Positions 33,496 through 41,317 of a DNA stretch of 64,000 nucleotides are shown piece by piece (within the stretch, counting starts at the first letter, position 1; each line of letters opens with the position of its first letter). The notes under the pieces were generated by a model that was not told where the DNA came from, did not search any database, and saw only the letters and a program-made list of their open reading frames with translations. Made by a program: the position numbers and the translations under genes. The DNA lies in assembly GCA_963819905.1 (NCBI GenBank), contig CAWFXP010000009.1, positions 558,001-622,000 on the forward strand, given 5' to 3'. Source of the DNA: CAWCQC01 sp963819905 (GTDB taxonomy: Bacteria; Actinomycetota; Thermoleophilia; Gaiellales; Gaiellaceae).

Positions 33496-35541
33496 ATGGC
33501 CGTCCGCGCCGGTGTCGACACGGGAGGAACCTTCACCGATCTCGTCGCCTACGACGAGCAGACCGGCGAGCTCAGGATGGCGAAGGCGCTCTCGACCGCC
33601 CACGATCCGTCTCGTGCCGTGTTCGACTCCTTCGAGCGCGCCGGCCTCGAGACGTCCGAGATCGCCTACTTCGTGCACGGCACGACGGTGGCGACGAACG
33701 CGCTCATCGAGCGGCGCGGCGCCCCGGTCGCGCTGTTCGTCACCGAGGGGTTCCGCGACGTGCTCCACATGCAGCGCACGGTGCGCCCCGATCACTTCGA
33801 TCTCCACTGGGTCAAACCGAAGCCGCTCGTGCCACGGTCGCGCTGCGTGGGCATCGGAGAGCGAATGCTGAAGGACGGGACGGTGCTGGTGCCGCTCGAC
33901 GAGGATCGGGTGCGTGCGAGCGCAGAGGCGCTCCGGGACGGCGGCGAGGTCGGCGCGATCGCGGTCTCGTACCTCTTCTCGTTCATGAACCCCGAGCACG
34001 AGCGGCGGACGGCCGAGATCGTCCAGGAGGTCTGGCCCGAGGCGCGCATCTCCCTCTCCTCCGACGTGCTGCCCCGCTGGCGGGAGTACGAGCGAACCTC
34101 GACGACGGTCATCGACGCGTACCTGAAGCCGCTGATGCGTGACTACATGCGAAATCTCGAGCGCGACTGCGAAGCGGGCGGCATCCGCCAGGTGCTCGTG
34201 CTCCGCTCGAACGGCGGCGTGATGACGTCTGCCCGGGCGAGCGAGCAGCCGGTCTCGCTCGTGCGCTCGGGACCGTCGGGCGGGATCATGGCCTGTCGTC
34301 AGCTGGGCAAGCTCGTCGGGCTCGGAGACCTCATCGCCGCCGACATGGGCGGAACGAGCTTCGAGGCGTGCCTCCTGCCCGGCGGTGAGCCGACCTACAC
34401 CAACCGCGAGGAGCTCGAGTGGGGCATCCCGATCGCGCTGACGATGGTCGATGCGCGTTCGATCGGCGCCGGCGGAGGGAGCATCGCCCGCGTCGACGCC
34501 GCCGGCATCCTGCGGGTCGGCCCGGACAGCGCCCGCGCCGATCCCGGCCCGGCCTGCTACCGGCGCGGAGGGACCCAGCCCACTGTGACCGACGCAAACG
34601 CCGTGCTCGGCCGGCTCGCCCCGGAGTTCCGGCTGGCCGGCGACTTCGAGCTCGACTTCGGCGCAGCGGAGACGGCCGTCGACACCCTGGCCGGGCCGCT
34701 CGGGCTCGACCGGCTGCGAGTCGCCCGAGGGATCGTGGACGTCGCGAACAACAACATGGCCCAGGCCCTCCGGCTCGTCTCGACCGACCGCGGCTACGAC
34801 CCCCGTGGCGCGACGCTCGTCGCGTACGGCGGCGCCGGGCCGCTTCACGCGTGCGAGCTGGCACGTGCCCTCCAGATGCGCTCCGTCGTCGTGCCTCGGT
34901 ATCCGGGCGCCTTCTCGGCGCTCGGCGCCCTGCTTGCCGACGCCCGCTTCGACTACGCGACGACGTACTGGATGCGCATGCGCCATCTCGATCTCGAGCG
35001 GGTGCATCGGATCTTCGAGGCGCTCGAGCGCCAGGCCGCCGAGGAGTTCGCCGCCGAGGGCTTCACCGAGCCGCCGCTCGTCCAGCGGGCGGTCGACCTG
35101 CGCTACGTCGGCCAGAACTGGGAGCTCTCGCTCGACCTCCCCTCGGGGGCGCTCAGCCGCGACGACTTCGTCGACGTCGAGGATCGCTTCGCCGCCGAGC
35201 ACGAGCGCTTCTACGGCTACCACCTGCCCGGGGAGGAGCTCGAGATCCTGACCTTCAAGCTCGCGGCGCTCGGGACCCGGCACGAGCTCGAGCTGCCGCG
35301 GGTGGAGAGCGGGCCCGCGCCCGAGCCCATCGCGCGTCGAGCAGTCGTCTTCAGCGGGGACACCGCGCCCGTCGAGACGCCGCTCTACCGCCGTGAGGAG
35401 CTGCCGGCCGGCGGGACGATCGCGGGACCGGCGCTCATCGGCCAGATCGACGCGACCACGTTGCTTCCGCCGGGGAGCGATGGGCGCATCGACGAGTACG
35501 GCAACCTCCACGTCACCATCGAGGAAGGGAACGACGCATGA
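33496..35541 (+). CDS. hyuA: Hydantoinase/oxoprolinase family protein, HyuA subunit
   Basis: ATP-dependent N-methylhydantoinase-A/acetone-carboxylase-beta family subunit, 681 aa. It begins with the actin-like ATPase motif RAGVDTGGTFTDLVAYDEQT, then VHGTTVATNALIERRGAPVA near residue 65, LRSNGGVMTSARASEQPVSL near 236, GLGDLIAADMGGTSFEACLL near 275, and VAYGGAGPLHACELARALQM near 440. ATG 33496 has AGGAGG six bases upstream. It overlaps hyuB (ATGA). Members open cyclic amides or carboxylate ketones using ATP; the substrate is not fixed by sequence. Confidence 0.92.
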   Translation: MAVRAGVDTGGTFTDLVAYDEQTGELRMAKALSTAHDPSRAVFDSFERAGLETSEIAYFVHGTTVATNALIERRGAPVALFVTEGFRDVLHMQRTVRPDHFDLHWVKPKPLVPRSRCVGIGERMLKDGTVLVPLDEDRVRASAEALRDGGEVGAIAVSYLFSFMNPEHERRTAEIVQEVWPEARISLSSDVLPRWREYERTSTTVIDAYLKPLMRDYMRNLERDCEAGGIRQVLVLRSNGGVMTSARASEQPVSLVRSGPSGGIMACRQLGKLVGLGDLIAADMGGTSFEACLLPGGEPTYTNREELEWGIPIALTMVDARSIGAGGGSIARVDAAGILRVGPDSARADPGPACYRRGGTQPTVTDANAVLGRLAPEFRLAGDFELDFGAAETAVDTLAGPLGLDRLRVARGIVDVANNNMAQALRLVSTDRGYDPRGATLVAYGGAGPLHACELARALQMRSVVVPRYPGAFSALGALLADARFDYATTYWMRMRHLDLERVHRIFEALERQAAEEFAAEGFTEPPLVQRAVDLRYVGQNWELSLDLPSGALSRDDFVDVEDRFAAEHERFYGYHLPGEELEILTFKLAALGTRHELELPRVESGPAPEPIARRAVVFSGDTAPVETPLYRREELPAGGTIAGPALIGQIDATTLLPPGSDGRIDEYGNLHVTIEEGNDA

Positions 35542-37340
35542 CGCTCGCCACGCCGCCGACGAGCGAGACGGATCGACCGCTCGCAACCGATCCGTTCCTG
35601 CTCGAGATCATCCGCAACCACCTCATCACGACCTGCCGCGAGATGGGCATCGCGATGATGCGGACCAGCTACTCGCCGATGTTCAACGAGGCTCTCGACT
35701 TCACCTGCCTCGTCTTCGACGGCAAAGGGGAGATGGCCGCTCAGGCGCCGTACTGCCCGGCGATGATCGGCTCGACCGTCCATCTGATACCGAACGCGAT
35801 CGCCGAGGTCGGGCCCGAGAACCTGAATCCGGGCGACGTCGTCTTCACCAACGACCCCTACCGGGGCGATTGCCATCTCCCCGAGTTCTGCGTCATCAAG
35901 CCGTATTTCCGTGACGGCGAGATCCTCGCCTACTCGGTGAACATCGCGCACATGACCGATGTCGGCGGCATGGTTCCCGCCGCCTTCGGCGACACGCGAA
36001 ACACCTGGCAGGAGGGCATTCGCTTCCCGCCCCTCAAGATCTACCGGGAGGACGAGGAGGTCGAGGAGATCTTCCGGATCCTCATCTCGAACGTGCGCAC
36101 GCCGAAGCACTCGTACGGCGACATGAAGGCGATGATCGGCTCGCTCTACCTCGCCGAGCAACGGATCGACGAGCTCGTCACGCGCTACGGGGCTGCCACG
36201 TTCAAGCAGGCCGGCGAGGACATCAAGCTCGTGTCCGAGCGGCTCATGCGAGCAGAGATCGCATCGTGGCCCGACGGCGAATACGAGGCCGAGGGCCTGA
36301 TCGAGGACGACGGCGTCGTGCCGGATCGGCCCTGGAGGATCAAGGTGACCGTCGTCATCCGCGGCGACGAGCTGATCGTGGACTTCACCGGCTCCGATCC
36401 GCAGTGCGCGGGCGGCGCCAACCAGACGTTCGGGACGACGGCCTCCGCCGCCTACAACGGGGCGCTCCACATGTGCAAGAGCGACATCCCGTACAACCAC
36501 GGCTGCTACCGGCCGATCGCGATCGTCACGGAGCCGGGCACGTTCGTGAACGCGAACTACCCGGGCTCGACCGTCGGCGGGAACTCCGATACGCACCCGA
36601 CGACCGTCGACATCATCCTGCGCGCCTTCTCGCAGATCTCACCGGACTCGAGCGCGGCCGACGGAGGAACGTGCGGCTGTATCGGTTTCGGAGGCGAGGA
36701 TCCCAGCACGAGCGAGGCCTATGCCCACCTTCACCTCGAGGGTGTCGGCTGGGGCGGCCGCGACCGCCACGACGGCAACGACGTGCAGTTCGTGAAGAAC
36801 GGGAACTGCCCGAACACGCCCGTCGAGGTCGCCGAGACCCGCTACCCGTGGCTCAACATGGAGTACCAGATCGAGCCGGACGCAGTCGGTCACGGGCGGC
36901 ATCGCGGCGGCTTCGGAAGCCGTCGCGTCTTCCGCTTCCTCACCGACGGCGTCCACATCGCATCGCACACGAACCGCCACCGTGTCACGGCGTGGGGTCT
37001 CGAGGGCGGGCTGGACGGGACGAACACGGTCATCGCGTTCCGACGCAAGGGCGAGACCGAGTGGGTGCGGGCACGTGAGGCATTCGGCGTGAAGTCGTAC
37101 GGGAAGTTCTCGGGGATCACGCTGAACGCCGGCGACGAGATGCTCTTCGTGACGCCGTCGGGCGGTGGTTACGGTGACCCGTTGGAGCGCGACCCGGAGC
37201 TCGTGCTCGAGGACTGCCGGCTCGAGCTCATCACCCCGGAGGTCGCCCGGGACGTCTACGGCGTGGTTGTCGACGAGGCGCTGACAGGCGTCGACCTCGA
37301 GGCGACGCGGCGGGTCCGCGCCGAGCGGCGAGGGGGCTGA
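35538..37340 (+). CDS. hyuB: Hydantoinase B/oxoprolinase family protein, HyuB subunit
   Basis: Partner of HyuA, 600 aa. Characteristic segments are MRTSYSPMFNEALDFTCLVF near residue 40, PGDVVFTNDPYRGDCHLPEF near 96 and SVNIAHMTDVGGMVPAAFG near 132, which form the metal/substrate region, and DFTGSDPQCAGGANQTFGTT near 285. It ends just before a small zinc-ribbon gene. In homologous acetone and acetophenone carboxylases a third small subunit is encoded next to the A and B subunits, which makes the following 65-aa protein interesting. Confidence 0.92.
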   Translation: MTLATPPTSETDRPLATDPFLLEIIRNHLITTCREMGIAMMRTSYSPMFNEALDFTCLVFDGKGEMAAQAPYCPAMIGSTVHLIPNAIAEVGPENLNPGDVVFTNDPYRGDCHLPEFCVIKPYFRDGEILAYSVNIAHMTDVGGMVPAAFGDTRNTWQEGIRFPPLKIYREDEEVEEIFRILISNVRTPKHSYGDMKAMIGSLYLAEQRIDELVTRYGAATFKQAGEDIKLVSERLMRAEIASWPDGEYEAEGLIEDDGVVPDRPWRIKVTVVIRGDELIVDFTGSDPQCAGGANQTFGTTASAAYNGALHMCKSDIPYNHGCYRPIAIVTEPGTFVNANYPGSTVGGNSDTHPTTVDIILRAFSQISPDSSAADGGTCGCIGFGGEDPSTSEAYAHLHLEGVGWGGRDRHDGNDVQFVKNGNCPNTPVEVAETRYPWLNMEYQIEPDAVGHGRHRGGFGSRRVFRFLTDGVHIASHTNRHRVTAWGLEGGLDGTNTVIAFRRKGETEWVRAREAFGVKSYGKFSGITLNAGDEMLFVTPSGGGYGDPLERDPELVLEDCRLELITPEVARDVYGVVVDEALTGVDLEATRRVRAERRGG

Positions 37341-37341
37341 C

Positions 37342-37539
37342 GTGCCCGTCTACCGCGAGGTCAACGAGATGCCGAAGTGCGCGTCCTGCGGAAAGCTCCT
37401 GCCCGTCGACGGTATCGCTGCCGAGCGCCTCGATCGCCCGGTGCAGTTCTGCAGCGAGCAGTGCATCCGCATCTTCGACACCTACAAGCTGCCGAAGTAC
37501 GGCGACCAGGCGCTGGCCGGTATTCCCGAGATCGTGTGA
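37342..37539 (+). CDS. 65-aa zinc-binding protein in the hyuAB operon
   Basis: A tiny protein with two Cys pairs, MPKCASCGKLLPVDG near residue 12 and FCSEQCIRIFDTYKLPKYG near 37 (CxxC ... CxxxC), a pattern seen in MYM/TRASH-like zinc fingers. GTG start at 37342, one base after hyuB, and four bases before the SDR start, so it is clearly in the same transcript. It could be a small structural or metal-delivery subunit of the HyuAB enzyme (inference). I do not recognise a named family. Confidence 0.7.
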   Translation: MPVYREVNEMPKCASCGKLLPVDGIAAERLDRPVQFCSEQCIRIFDTYKLPKYGDQALAGIPEIV

Positions 37540-37543
37540 CCAC

Positions 37544-38299
37544 GTGAGCCGTCTCACAGGGAAGACGGCGATCGTCACAGGCGCGACGGAAGGCATCGGC
37601 GCGGCCGTCGCCCGCCGGTTTGCCGCCGAGGGAGCGTCGATCGTCCTCGTCGCGCGGAGGCGTGAGCTCGGCGAGCGGATGGCGGCCGAGCTCGGCCCAG
37701 GCTCCGTCTTCGTCCCCGGCGACGTGGCCGATCCGCAGACCGCGCGCGCGGCCGTCTCCGCTGCGGAGGAGCTGGACGGCCCGCACGTCCTCGTGAACAA
37801 CGCCGGGCTGGACCTCTCCGGCATCGCTCTGCTCGAGACGGGACTCGACGCGGCCCGGGAGGTGTTCGACGTCAACGTCCTCGGCGCGCTCCTCATGCTC
37901 CAGGAGACGGCGCGCGCGATGCGCGGCCGCGGGGGAGGCTCGATCGTGAACGTCACCTCCCGCACCGGCCTCGTCGGGCTCCCCGGCTCGGTGGTATACG
38001 GCGCCACGAAGGGCGCGCTCGAGAGCCTCACGCGGGGTGCGGCCCTCGAGCTCGCTCCGTACGGGATCCGCGTCAACAACGTGGCGCCGGGCCTGACCGA
38101 GACGCCGCTGATCAGGCGCTGGATCGAGGAGCAAGACGATCCGGACGCGTTCCGCCGGCGCGTGACCGCGACGATCCCGCAGGGCCGCTTCGCCGATCCG
38201 GCCGAGGTGGCCGCTGCGATTCTCTACCTCGCCTCCGACGAGTCGGCCTCGGTGACCGGCGCAACGCTCCCGGTGGACGGGGGCTACACTGCCGGGTAG
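37544..38299 (+). CDS. Short-chain dehydrogenase/reductase
   Basis: Classical SDR of 251 aa: NAD(P) motif AIVTGATEGIGAAVARRFAA (TGxxxGxG), cofactor choice region VLVARRRELGERM suggesting NADP because of the Arg pair, NNAG at about residue 84, catalytic Ser in NVTSRTGLVG near 140, and YGATK (Tyr and Lys) near 153, ending LPVDGGYTAG. Last enzyme gene of the leuCD-hyuAB-zinc-SDR run. It may act on a 2-oxo or hydroxy product of the hydantoinase-like step; the substrate is unknown. Confidence 0.9.
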   Translation: MSRLTGKTAIVTGATEGIGAAVARRFAAEGASIVLVARRRELGERMAAELGPGSVFVPGDVADPQTARAAVSAAEELDGPHVLVNNAGLDLSGIALLETGLDAAREVFDVNVLGALLMLQETARAMRGRGGGSIVNVTSRTGLVGLPGSVVYGATKGALESLTRGAALELAPYGIRVNNVAPGLTETPLIRRWIEEQDDPDAFRRRVTATIPQGRFADPAEVAAAILYLASDESASVTGATLPVDGGYTAG

Positions 38300-38308
38300 A
38301 GCGCTCGT

Positions 38309-38458
38309 ATGACAATTCTGATCATCCTGCTCGTCGTCATCGCGCTCGGCATCCTGCTGACGAACACGAAGCGCTGGCGGGGTCTCGCGAGCGGCGCCCG
38401 CAGGGCGAAGCGCGGCTTCGAGACGGAGATCGAGAAGCCCCCGGACGACCGCGGCTAG
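38309..38458 (+). CDS. 49-aa single-helix membrane peptide (TatA-like layout)
   Basis: A small protein made of one N-terminal hydrophobic helix (TILIILLVVIALGILLT), a short basic hinge (NTKRWRG) and an amphipathic, charged helix (LASGARRAKRGFETEIEK). This is the layout of TatA, the pore-forming subunit of twin-arginine export, but the conserved Phe-Gly-Pro hinge is missing, so the resemblance may be structural only. TACACT at 38285-38290, inside the end of the SDR gene, may be its promoter. Its TAG overlaps the stop of the convergent cobW-like gene. Confidence 0.5.
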   Translation: MTILIILLVVIALGILLTNTKRWRGLASGARRAKRGFETEIEKPPDDRG

Positions 38459-39439
38459 CGCGGCCCTGCGGCACGGCTGAAGGCGAGAAGCGACGCCTCG
38501 ACCGCATCGCGGTCGATCTCGCGGCCGATGAGGACGATCCGGGAGCGGTGATCCGAGTCCGGCCACGTCTCGAGGTGGACCGGCCGATGGACGACGTGCT
38601 GGACGCCGTTCAGGACGACGGGGCCGGGGCCGCCGACGTCGAGGAGGCCTTTGACCCGGAGCACGTCCTCGCCGCGCGCCTGGAGCAGCATGGTCAGCCA
38701 GACGCCGAAGGCCGTCCAGTCGAGCTGCTCGTCGAGGACGAGCGTGAACGACCGGATGTCCTCGTGTAGGGGCCGGACCTGTCCGGCCCGCGCCTGCCCG
38801 TCTCTCGGCGGGGGTTCGACCCCCGGGTGGACGGGCCGCAGGAGGCGTGCGCGGGTCGGCGTCGCCGTTCGCCGACTCGAGGATCTCGGCGGCCGGGTTG
38901 ACGGCGCCCAGCTGCGCCCGCAGCGCGTCGACTGCGCCGCGCTCGACGAGGTCAGTCTTCGTCACGACGAGGCGGTCGGCGGCGGCGCACTGCTTCAACG
39001 ACTCCCGCTGACGCTCGAGCTGGCCCGCGCCGTTCACGGCGTCGGCCGTCGTCACGACCGATCCGAGCTCGTAGTGGTGCTTGACGACGGGCTCGGAGGC
39101 AAGCGTCGCGAGGATCGGCGCCGGATCGGCGATTCCCGTCGTCTCGAGGACGACCCGTCGATAGCGGGGGATCTCGCCGCGGGCCCGCCGGTCGAGGAGC
39201 CCGAGCAGCTCCTCGCTCAGGTCGCCGCGCAGCGAGCAGCAGACGCAGCCGTTCCCGAGCAGGACCGTCTGCTCGTCGACCCGCCGGAGGAGGTGGTGGT
39301 CGACGGCGACCTCGCCGATCTCGTTGACGATGACCGCCGTGTCGGCGAGCCGGGGATCGGCGAGCAGGCGGGCGAGGAGCGTCGTCTTCCCGCTGCCGAG
39401 GAAGCCGGTCAGGACCGTGACGGGGATCCGGTCAGCCAC
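38455..39439 (-). pseudogene. CobW/P47K-family GTPase, disrupted by frameshift at a palindromic repeat
   Basis: The GTG 39439 frame encodes an intact G3E GTPase domain: VTVLTGFLGSGKTTLLARLL (Walker A), GNGCVCCSLRGDLSEEL (metal-binding CxCC), ETTGIADPAPILATLASEP, and VVTKTDLVERGAVDALRAQL (NKxD-like). Soon after EILESANGDADPR the frame runs into Arg-rich nonsense. The C-terminal CobW_C domain, EDIRSFTLVLDEQLDWTAFG through MLLQARGEDVLRVKG to the stop at 38455, is in another frame. Dispersed palindrome copy C (38766-38789) sits exactly at the change, and the usual His-rich linker is absent. Total length 985 bases is 3 x 328 + 1. Family members are metal chaperones, often for zinc or cobalt. Confidence 0.8.
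38766..38789. repeat. Dispersed palindrome copy C inside the cobW-like gene
   Basis: GTAGG-GGCCGGAC-CT-GTCCGGCCC, the second stem variant of the family. Next to it (about 38808-38822) is another hairpin, GGGGGTTCGACCCCC. Together they occupy the region where the linker of the CobW protein should be encoded. Confidence 0.85.
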
Positions 39440-39719
39440 GCCGCGTCCCGAGCGCCGCGAGAAGCGCGGGGTCGAGCGGGTCGAGGGGCCGGCCGGCGAG
39501 GTCCTCGGCGGCTGCCCAGAGCGTGCCGAGGTCGCTCACCACGGTCGCACGCCCCTTCGAGTCGCGCAGGGTGTAGACCCGCCCGCTCCAGTCGTCGAGC
39601 CGAAGCCCGTAGTGGTCGAGCACGCGGTTCAGGAGCCCGACCCGGAACACCCTGGCGCGTCGGGCGCCGTCGCTCTCGGCCCAGTGGTCGGTCAGGAGGA
39701 CGCCGCACAGCCCGCACAC
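39432..39719 (-). CDS. Conserved hypothetical protein preceding the CobW-like gene
   Basis: A 95-aa protein starting MCGLCGVLLTDHWAESDGAR, with a CxxC at residues 2-5, then FRVGLLNRVLDHYGLRLDDW near 26, VYTLRDSKGRATVVSDLGTL near 48 and LAGRPLDPLDPALLAALG near 73. I recall similar CGLCG proteins encoded beside CobW GTPases in other bacteria, but their function is not known to me. It overlaps the GTPase start by eight bases, so the two are translationally linked; the Cys pair might bind the metal delivered by CobW (inference). Confidence 0.65.
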   Translation of the reverse strand: MCGLCGVLLTDHWAESDGARRARVFRVGLLNRVLDHYGLRLDDWSGRVYTLRDSKGRATVVSDLGTLWAAAEDLAGRPLDPLDPALLAALGTRRG

Positions 39720-39783
39720 GGTTGCGTTCTAGCACGGCGGCGGTCTACGGTCGGTCGCACCCAACCGAAGGAGGCTGACGAGG

Positions 39784-40683
39784 ATGGCCAAGGAGATCGT
39801 CTGCGCCTACGGCATCGACGTCGACGCCGTCGCGGGCTGGCTCGGCTCGTACGGCGGCGAGGACTCGCCCGACGACATCTCTCGCGGTCTGTTTGCAGGC
39901 GAGGTCGGGACCCCCCGCCTGCTGCGGCTCTTCGAGAAGTACGGGCTGACGACGACGTGGTTCATCCCGGGCCACTCGATCGAGACCTTCCCGAAGCAGA
40001 CCCGCATGGTCGTCGACGCCGGTCACGAGATCGGCATCCACGGCTACTCGCACGAGAACCCGATCGCGATGACGCGCGAGCAGGAGACGGCAGTGCTCGA
40101 CAAGTGCATCGAGCTGATCAAGAAGGTCTCGGGGCGCCGCCCGACCGGGTACGTCGCTCCGTGGTGGGAGTTCTCGAAGGTGACGAACGAGCTGCTGCTC
40201 GAGCGCGGGATCAAGTACGACCACTCGCTGATGCACAACGACTTCCACCCGTACTACGTGCGGGTGGGGGACAGCTGGACGAAGATCGACTACGGGCAGC
40301 CGGCAGCCTCCTGGATGAAGCCGCTCAGGCGGGGCAAGGAGACGAAGCTCATCGAGATCCCGGCGAGCTGGTACCTGGACGACCTGCCGCCGATGATGTT
40401 CATCAAGGGATCGCCGAACAGCCACGGCTTCGTCAACCCCCGCCAGCTCGAGCAGATCTGGATCGACCAGTTCGACTGGGTGTACCGGGAATACGACTAC
40501 GCGGTCGTGACCTTCACCATCCATCCCGACGTCAGCGGCCGGCCGCAGGTCTTGCTCATGCACGAGCGGATCATCGAGCACGTCAGCCGGTACGCCGGCG
40601 TTCGCTGGGCGACGTTCGACGAGATCGCGAACGACTTCGCGAAGCGATTCCCGTTCACGAAGCGTTCCCGGCCGGCGTCCTGA
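39784..40683 (+). CDS. Polysaccharide deacetylase family protein (HpPgdA-like)
   Basis: NodB-homology hydrolase of 299 aa. Metal and catalytic residues appear in CAYGIDVDAVAGWLGSYGGE (Asp near residue 12) and IGIHGYSHENPIAMTREQ (H-x3-H near 88). TTTWFIPGHSIETFPKQTRM near 56 and RPTGYVAPWWEFSKVTNELL near 120 complete the fold. The WLGSYGG insertion resembles the Helicobacter PgdA/cyclic-imidase group rather than secreted peptidoglycan deacetylases, and there is no signal peptide. A cytoplasmic amide or imide substrate is therefore possible, in keeping with the hydantoinase-type genes nearby. ATG 39784 is preceded by GGAGG. Confidence 0.85.
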   Translation: MAKEIVCAYGIDVDAVAGWLGSYGGEDSPDDISRGLFAGEVGTPRLLRLFEKYGLTTTWFIPGHSIETFPKQTRMVVDAGHEIGIHGYSHENPIAMTREQETAVLDKCIELIKKVSGRRPTGYVAPWWEFSKVTNELLLERGIKYDHSLMHNDFHPYYVRVGDSWTKIDYGQPAASWMKPLRRGKETKLIEIPASWYLDDLPPMMFIKGSPNSHGFVNPRQLEQIWIDQFDWVYREYDYAVVTFTIHPDVSGRPQVLLMHERIIEHVSRYAGVRWATFDEIANDFAKRFPFTKRSRPAS

Positions 40684-40709
40684 GCCGGCCCACCGCAAAG
40701 CATGGCCCC

Positions 40710-40736
40710 GTAGGGGCCGGACCTGTCCGGCCCTAA
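40710..40736. repeat. Dispersed palindrome copy D at the end of the VOC gene
   Basis: GTAGG-GGCCGGAC-CT-GTCCGGCCCTAA. On the minus strand it supplies the TAG (40733-40735) that ends the VOC-family gene. It lies 26 bases after the stop of the deacetylase gene and could also terminate both transcripts. Confidence 0.85.
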
Positions 40737-41122
40737 ACGGCGCCCTCGATCGCGTGGAGCTCCCAGGCCGGCCCGAGCCGGATCAGGTGCCCGTCCGGAT
40801 CGGACAGGTCGTAGACGTTCGTGCCGAAGCGCGTTCTCGTCACCCGGCCGCCGGAGATCCCCCGGCTGTGCAGCTCCTCGATCGTCTGCTCCAGGTCCTC
40901 GGCGGCGATCTCGAGGCGCACGCTGCCGCCAACCTCGCGACCGCGGTCGGGATCCCAGGTCAGTACGAGGTACGTGCGCTGCTCGAGCACGAAGAACGCG
41001 CTGTGGGCGTTCGTGCCCTCGTCGTAGGCAGCCTGCGGCCCGAAGCCGAGCAGGCGCGTGTAGAAGTCGATCGCGTAGTCGAGATCGGTGACGTACAGAT
41101 GGATGGCGGTGACGAAGCCCAC
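40733..41122 (-). CDS. VOC family (glyoxalase/dioxygenase fold) protein
   Basis: A 129-aa vicinal-oxygen-chelate protein with two beta-alpha-beta-beta-beta modules. The first reads VTAIHLYVTDLDYAIDFYTR (His near residue 8 as metal ligand), with FFVLEQRTYLVLTWDPDRGR near 43; the second ends NVYDLSDPDGHLIRLGPAWE near 102. Family functions include glyoxalase, dioxygenase and antibiotic binding; none is indicated here. GTG start at 41122. The last few codons (HAIEGAV) and the stop come from or abut a dispersed palindrome, so the C-terminus may have been altered by its insertion. Confidence 0.8.
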   Translation of the reverse strand: MGFVTAIHLYVTDLDYAIDFYTRLLGFGPQAAYDEGTNAHSAFFVLEQRTYLVLTWDPDRGREVGGSVRLEIAAEDLEQTIEELHSRGISGGRVTRTRFGTNVYDLSDPDGHLIRLGPAWELHAIEGAV

Positions 41123-41186
41123 CGGGCCGCAAGCCTACGGGGAAACGGCTCCGCGAGGCAACCGGCAGGTCGCCTGAGCCGGGGCG

Positions 41187-41288
41187 CTACGAGCGGGCGG
41201 CCGCCGAGCGCTTCTGCTTGTCGCGTGCCTTCTTCTTTCGCTGGCGGTCGTTCTTCCAGCGTTTGATCGGTCTCGAGCCGCGTCCCAT
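41187..41288 (-). CDS. 33-aa highly basic peptide
   Basis: Very small Lys/Arg-rich protein, starting MGRGSRPIKRWKNDRQRKKK and ending in KRSAAARS, reminiscent of short ribosome-associated or nucleic-acid-binding proteins. Support for it being real: ATG 41288 stands seven bases after a TAGAGT box (leaderless layout), back-to-back with the promoter of the M20 amidase, and the frame is uninterrupted. No named family is recognised. Confidence 0.5.
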   Translation of the reverse strand: MGRGSRPIKRWKNDRQRKKKARDKQKRSAAARS

Positions 41289-41295
41289 GCGCGGA

Positions 41296-41311
41296 ACTCT
41301 AGCGATAGATT
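41296..41311. promoter_or_regulatory. Back-to-back -10 boxes for two divergent leaderless genes
   Basis: Minus strand: TAGAGT (41296-41301), seven bases, ATG 41288. Plus strand: TAGATT (41306-41311), six bases, GTG 41318. The boxes are four base pairs apart, so the two promoters must compete for RNA polymerase. Confidence 0.6.
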
Positions 41312-41317
41312 CTGCCC

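Noticed and set aside
38808..38822. GGGGGTTCGACCCCC looks like a tRNA T-arm
   Set aside because: The stem and loop do not fit T-arm numbering, and no acceptor, D or anticodon arms surround it; treated as a hairpin beside palindrome copy C.
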